A stretch of 64,000 bases of DNA from Limnoperna fortunei (lineage: Eukaryota > Mollusca > Bivalvia > Mytilida > Modiolidae). The DNA lies in the NCBI GenBank assembly GCA_944474755.1, contig OX104115.1, forward strand, positions 38,451,080 through 38,515,079, given 5' to 3'. How positions within the stretch are numbered: position 1 is the stretch's first letter; each line of letters begins with the position of its first letter. Below, in pieces: positions 59,511-64,000 of the stretch. The notes beneath the pieces are model-generated. The model saw only the letters and a list, made by a program, of their open reading frames with translations. It ran no database searches and had not been told where the DNA came from. Both the position numbers and the translations under genes were made by a program.

Positions 59511-60177
59511 AATAAACGGTGTAAAAACAATAATTTTTTTTGATATTTTGTTTTGATCGGAAAATAAGATCAATGTATCCAAATATGCTCTGTCTTTACA
59601 TTGTTTTCATACGTAATCAAGGTACACGGTTGGTTCTGTTTTTTTATGAAACCGACCACCATTGGGAAATATTATTTGTGGTCAAATGAATTGTGATTTA
59701 TGATTATTAGCTGGTAATATCAATGATCTAACAAACTTCCAATGGTAAGTTTAAATAAATTAGTATAGTACCCGTAGTTAAGGTCGAGTTCAATTTATGG
59801 GAGTGTGTCAACTCCAATCTCAATTGACAATGATTGCCATTTTTCTTGTCTCGAAGTCACAACGTGAGTATGAGCAGAAGGCTGACTAGACAATTCTCCG
59901 ACCTAGCACCCAGTACATTACTAGAACTAATTTATTAATAGAGCAAAACCTAGTATGTATACGTTTCCCATCTTTCGAATAATAGAATTTATTTATTCTA
60001 AATTACTATTATGGCAATAGTTATTTGGCATTACGTATTTACGAAGTCAACTAACCACAACTTCCGAATACGGAATAACCAGAGAATTGAATGAAAAAAG
60101 CAACTCTGTTGATCGGATGGTAGTTAATATTTCTGGCAGCAACTGCCTTACGCACACGAAAGCAGTCATTACATTTT
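59511..60177. other. Intergenic; one SINE scrap
   Basis: GTGTCAACTCCAATCTCAAT and TTGACAATGATTGCCATTTTTC at about 59805-59845 match a short piece of the SINE body. Otherwise nothing recognised. Confidence 0.4.
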
Positions 60178-60405
60178 TCTGTGGCAGAGTGGTTAAAGTA
60201 GGTTGTCCTATATGACACTGAGGTTGCGGGTTGGAATTTCACTACAGGCAGGCTGTGCTTGACTCCAATGTTTATGGACAAGGATTGCAAGTTTCTTATA
60301 AAGTCGTGGGTTTCGGGTACTTCGACCGCCTCCGTCCACAAATGGAATCCATTATACAGCTACAAAAATGCATGAACGTTTCGTAAACATCATGAAAACA
60401 AACAG
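60178..60405 (+). mobile_element. Diverged near full-length SINE
   Basis: CTGTGGCAGAGTGGTTAAAG (A-box), GGTTGCGGGTTGGAATTTC (B-box, mutated), CTCCAATGTTTATGGACAAG, GGGTACTTCGACCGCCTCCG and a tail with AAAACAAACAG. The minus frame across it is a shadow. Confidence 0.7.
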
Positions 60406-62328
60406 TGTTGCCAATTTAATTTAGTAATGTAGTGGAAATGAGAATACGAAAATCAAGCTATTAACACACGAGTAATTGATCAACTAATTTGTTGCGTTTA
60501 GTTTAACTTCTTTTAAAGTTGCAGACCAAATCGTTCAATAAATATCCTTTTGACGGTATATTTAGTTTATATTTATAACCATTTGTACTGCGCAAAAATT
60601 GAAATGATTTTCAGGTATTTTTTATGTAGGAATAAAGTACTCAAACATTTTCTAATTTGAATAGAAATAGAAAAAAATCACATAACTCAGGACACTGCAT
60701 TTTCAAAAAGAACCTTCACACTTTCTCAACATTCATTAAAGCTGACATAATATGTGTTTTACATCGCTATAAATACCTTTAAATAAAATTGTACTCATCT
60801 AGGGGATCGCTATGTAACATGTGAATATCAAACGTATATAAACCAAAGTTACCGGAGAATTTGCAAGGTAGGAAATTCATAAGTCTATCGATCTTATCGA
60901 TTTTGTGATATTTTCTTCTTAGAGAAAAAAATCGAAGATACCGAGGAGCAATAATTGAACAATAAAACAGGGACAGACAAAAACATAATTAAACAACAGA
61001 GAGAACAACAGCAAAACAAAGAGACACAATCATGCAAAAACCAAGAAATGAGTGGCACGAGAACCCACTGAAATCCTGGTGGGAGTCCATGTATTCAGCA
61101 AGGTTAAGCAACTTTATTTAATGTGACCGATAATATAATTTCAAATATGATAGTAAATTCTTGTATTGTCGTCTAAGCAGCTATTTTCTAATAGTTTTTA
61201 GAGAAATCCAACATAAAGTTGACTTTAATTACAACGAGCCTTTCCGTTTTATTGTTTTGCGGCGAACCTAGATTAAATAAAAACAAAACGGCTTATTTTA
61301 CTTCGACTGAATCAAGTTGAACATTCTGTTCATCAAACATAACATCATGTTTGTTGGACCTTGTGTCATGCCAAGGATTTGTCGGTCATCCTCACACACG
61401 GGTTCTGCGTAGCTTCTTCATTAAACGTTATTTGATTCGTTGTTTCTTTGGTAGAGCAGAAAGGTTAGGCTGATTGCGTACATGTAAACGGGAACTGTAA
61501 ACTGGAACCCGTAACCTATCAAAATATCATGGTAATAAAGGAACTAGTGTAGTGTTAAAACCAATGAGTTCGGGGATTTACGAACTATAGAATATTTTAT
61601 CCATGCAGTTATTGTGTCCCGTTATTTCATTCATTAACTGCATGGCAACAAATGGACCTTTTCAACTATGAGTAGAAATGCGAGAAAGGTAAATATTTTA
61701 AATTTATTTCAAAAATATTATTGACCAATTAAGTACATTAAAAACGTACATAGCGTTATATATGAATGTTCAAGAAGGATTTTGATTCGTTATCAGATAA
61801 GTCTATACATGTAAAGCTTTACTAAAGAATGAATACCAGGACATGCCTTCACTTATTGACATTAAATTCTGAAAAGCAAAACATTACGCGGGATAAATTG
61901 AGGACTTTAAACAATAGGCCAAACAAAACAATGCATATGGAAAATGCCAACTTTTACTTAAAACAACACAGAGGAGAGGATATTTATAGGCCTATTGTCT
62001 GCTTTCCAATCCTTTTCAGTTAATATTCTGAATTAAGTATGATTAAATTGTGCGTCAATTATGTTATTCAAAATACATTATAGCGTTTCTTGAACAGAAA
62101 TCTACTTATACATAACATATGGTGAAATTGATTTTTGGTAGTGACTTTCTAACCTTCCCGTAAGGGCTCAGCCGAGATACCGTGAAAAATCCACTACCAA
62201 AAACCAACTGCCTTATATTTTGTTTATCGATAATTCAAAGCGAATAATATATCTATATGCAAAAGTTTGAAAAATTTAAACTCAATCTGAACATTTTAAA
62301 AGAGTCTATTTCGTCGGTAATATGTTAA
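60406..62328. other. Intergenic, no gene seen
   Basis: It contains the repeat fragment 60934-61080 related to 31130-31290 (GAAGATACCGAGGAG) and a foldback at 62131-62205 (TTTTTGGTAGTG and CACTACCAAAAA). The frame at 61829-62023 has no recognised family. Confidence 0.45.
62131..62205. repeat. Short foldback
   Basis: GATTTTTGGTAGTG and CACTACCAAAAACC are complementary arms around about 45 nt that include ACCTTCCCGTAAGGG. Confidence 0.65.
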
Positions 62329-62990
62329 AAATAGAAAAGAAAACTGCCCGAACAACAAGAGCAGCAAGTGAATTGACAATTACAAATCCGGTATTAGACA
62401 AACATATACAGCGCAACACAAGAACCAAAAAAAAAACAAAAACAGAGAGTAACCCTAACCCAACAAAAACCATGGGTGCACTCAGGTGCTCCGGACGAGT
62501 AATCAGTACCTGCCTCTAATTAGACACCTGTCATTTCTAGAAAAAAGTCAAATGCAGGAATAGGAAACACTACCCATGATTCATGGAAAATATCCGATCA
62601 TATTTCAGAGATTGATTTCACATAACGATCAATTAAGTCATGATGACGACCATAGAACTTCTGAAGAGTAACATCAACCTAGGTACAACAAACCAATATT
62701 TGAGTAGTTTAATAGTCAACAGCAGTAATCAGTCTAGGAAATCAGAGTACTGATCGTAGCCTGTCGAATAACGTATGTTGTGAAATGTACACAAAATACG
62801 CTTGAGCTGCTGGAATGTTGAAGCCATCACGTTTGTCGTAAAGTGTAGTTTTCCTGAGTCTATTTGTAGAAATAAGTCAAAATAAGAAGCTGACGTTAGT
62901 GTAATGTTGGGTGTGTTTAATTTCAAGCTCGCTAGTGTAAATAAAAAGCTGGGTGGTACGTTTAGCGCCAAAATCATTCAACCGGAATGT
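62329..62990 (-). pseudogene. RT C-terminal remnant of a dispersed bivalve retroelement, copy 2
   Basis: The minus frame at 62977-62729 reads ITLTSASYFDLFLQIDSGKL (positions 62910-62850), the YLDL.L..D.G.L stretch just after the RT core of the same family as 48370-48960, then TFQQLKRILCTFHNIRY. The nucleotide match to the 48.4-kb copy runs from about 62335 to 62850 in the same orientation. Stops and deletions; inactive. Confidence 0.62.
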
Positions 62991-63812
62991 GGGGTTTTGA
63001 ATGGACTATTTTTAAAGGATTCGTTGTAAGATACGTCATTCTCAATCTTTTATGTAATATTTTAAGTAGGAAAATGTGTTGTTTACTATTATTAATCATT
63101 TTGTGTGTCATTTTTTTTTGTTTTTAATTATCATGATCTTTAATGCAAAACCGTATTTGATTACATTTATGTTGCCAATATTTATGACCGTTTTTCCCAT
63201 TGAAGTGCCAGTTTCACTTTTTATAATTTTCTAAATTTTATATCGTTATCATTTAACTGTTTGGTGCTGGGTTATTTTAAATTTGCATTGGCCAGGGGAA
63301 ATACGTTTACGAATCATTTATTAGAAATTTAATTTGTAATTAAATTGTTGTACAAGAAGAATGTGTAGGTTTTTGTGTAGACCTAATTTTACCGCCGTAA
63401 TACTTTAAGTTTTGTCATTTGTCGGATTACCCCCAAAATAGCGAGGTTATTTTTTCTTCTGCTTGTGGTGAATAAACAGTATTTTTAGATCGTGTTTTAT
63501 GTTTTATTTTATCTTGCTTTGTTCATTTTACCATTATTCACGCATGCCCGATAATGAACTGCCTGTTATATTTGTATCAAGGCTAGTATGCTATGACAAT
63601 ATACTGGATAACAAACATGTGTTTGTAAATAAAGAAATTCAGTAAAAACGAAAATAAGCTAATCATAAAAGAATCCTATAACAATGAACAACTCAAACCA
63701 TGTGAATGCCAAACTTTTCGACGTCAACTTTAAAGGAACGAAAGACGTTCCCATTATATATTTACAAAATTTTTTCCATACATTAATTTAAACATAACGT
63801 ATATATATATTT

Positions 63813-63814
<2 letters not shown>
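62991..63814. other. Intergenic, no gene seen
   Basis: AT-rich, no frames or repeats recognised. Confidence 0.4.

Positions 63815-63854
<40 letters not shown>
63815..63854. repeat. (TA)20 microsatellite
   Basis: Uninterrupted TA dinucleotides, bounded by TTTG and CAAAAAG. Confidence 0.95.
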
Positions 63855-63856
<2 letters not shown>

Positions 63857-64000
63857 AAAAGACAAAACTAATTATATGTCAACTCAGTCTATTATATCTA
63901 ATTTAATAACACACACTAGATAATTTGATAAGTTATATTTCATAGAAAGCGAGGTACAAAGTACAAAAAGTCGTCTCAAGTAAACATGTTTGGCATAAAA

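Noticed and set aside
59065..59530. VRPSVRPS-type peptide as a real protein repeat
   Set aside because: It is a translation of a (GACG)n simple repeat next to the LINE endonuclease remnant.

Overview
The window looks like AT-rich nuclear DNA of a marine bivalve mollusc, probably mussel-like. The evidence is long repeat-filled introns, tRNA-derived SINEs with AAAC-rich tails, tandem-core elements resembling bivalve Pearl/Helentron-type repeats, and decayed LINEs. One gene joins two families that are greatly expanded in bivalves: B-box/TRIM-like proteins and HSPA12-type Hsp70 relatives. Nothing bacterial is present: no operons, ribosome binding sites or CRISPR. The species call is inference.

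The only apparently intact protein gene lies on the + strand from about 12.7 to 44.2 kb. I join nine exons: 12729-13522, 16944-17093, 18693-18851, 20398-20460, 24317-24379, 31974-32241, 32847-33062, 34387-34525 and 43589-44181. Every junction is GT-AG and phase-compatible, and the exons sum to 2445 nt (814 codons plus stop). The product has two N-terminal B-boxes and no RING, then a coiled coil built from duplicated phase-2 exons, then a C-terminal actin/Hsp70-fold domain of HSPA12 type. All three nucleotide-binding motifs of that last domain are degenerate. This fusion is the best candidate for an under-described system here, plausibly an innate-immunity or chaperone scaffold in which the ATPase fold is used for binding rather than catalysis.

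The 5' flank (1-12.4 kb) has no recognised host gene. It carries two copies of a TIR element, a four-unit 167-bp tandem repeat, a decayed retroelement gag-like frame between 125-bp direct repeats, and SINE fragments. The introns hold a decayed L1-like LINE, a Ty3/gypsy integrase remnant, an RT remnant, a foldback element, 511-bp tandem repeats, and two copies of an element whose core is an array of about 155-bp units. One copy has about 24 units in a five-unit higher-order pattern; the other has three.

The 3' flank (44.2-64 kb) has a cluster of TTGGAATTTCCAA palindromes, an intact SINE with a 12-bp target-site duplication, a LINE 3' end with a 300-bp tandem duplication, a nearly full-length but frameshifted LINE RT (49.7-51.6 kb, +), a decayed multi-copy ORF (51.9-54 kb, -), an L2/CR1-type LINE (56.7-59.5 kb, -), two related RT C-terminal remnants (48.4-49.0 and 62.3-63.0 kb, -) and a (TA)n tract at the end. 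No second intact host gene was recognised.
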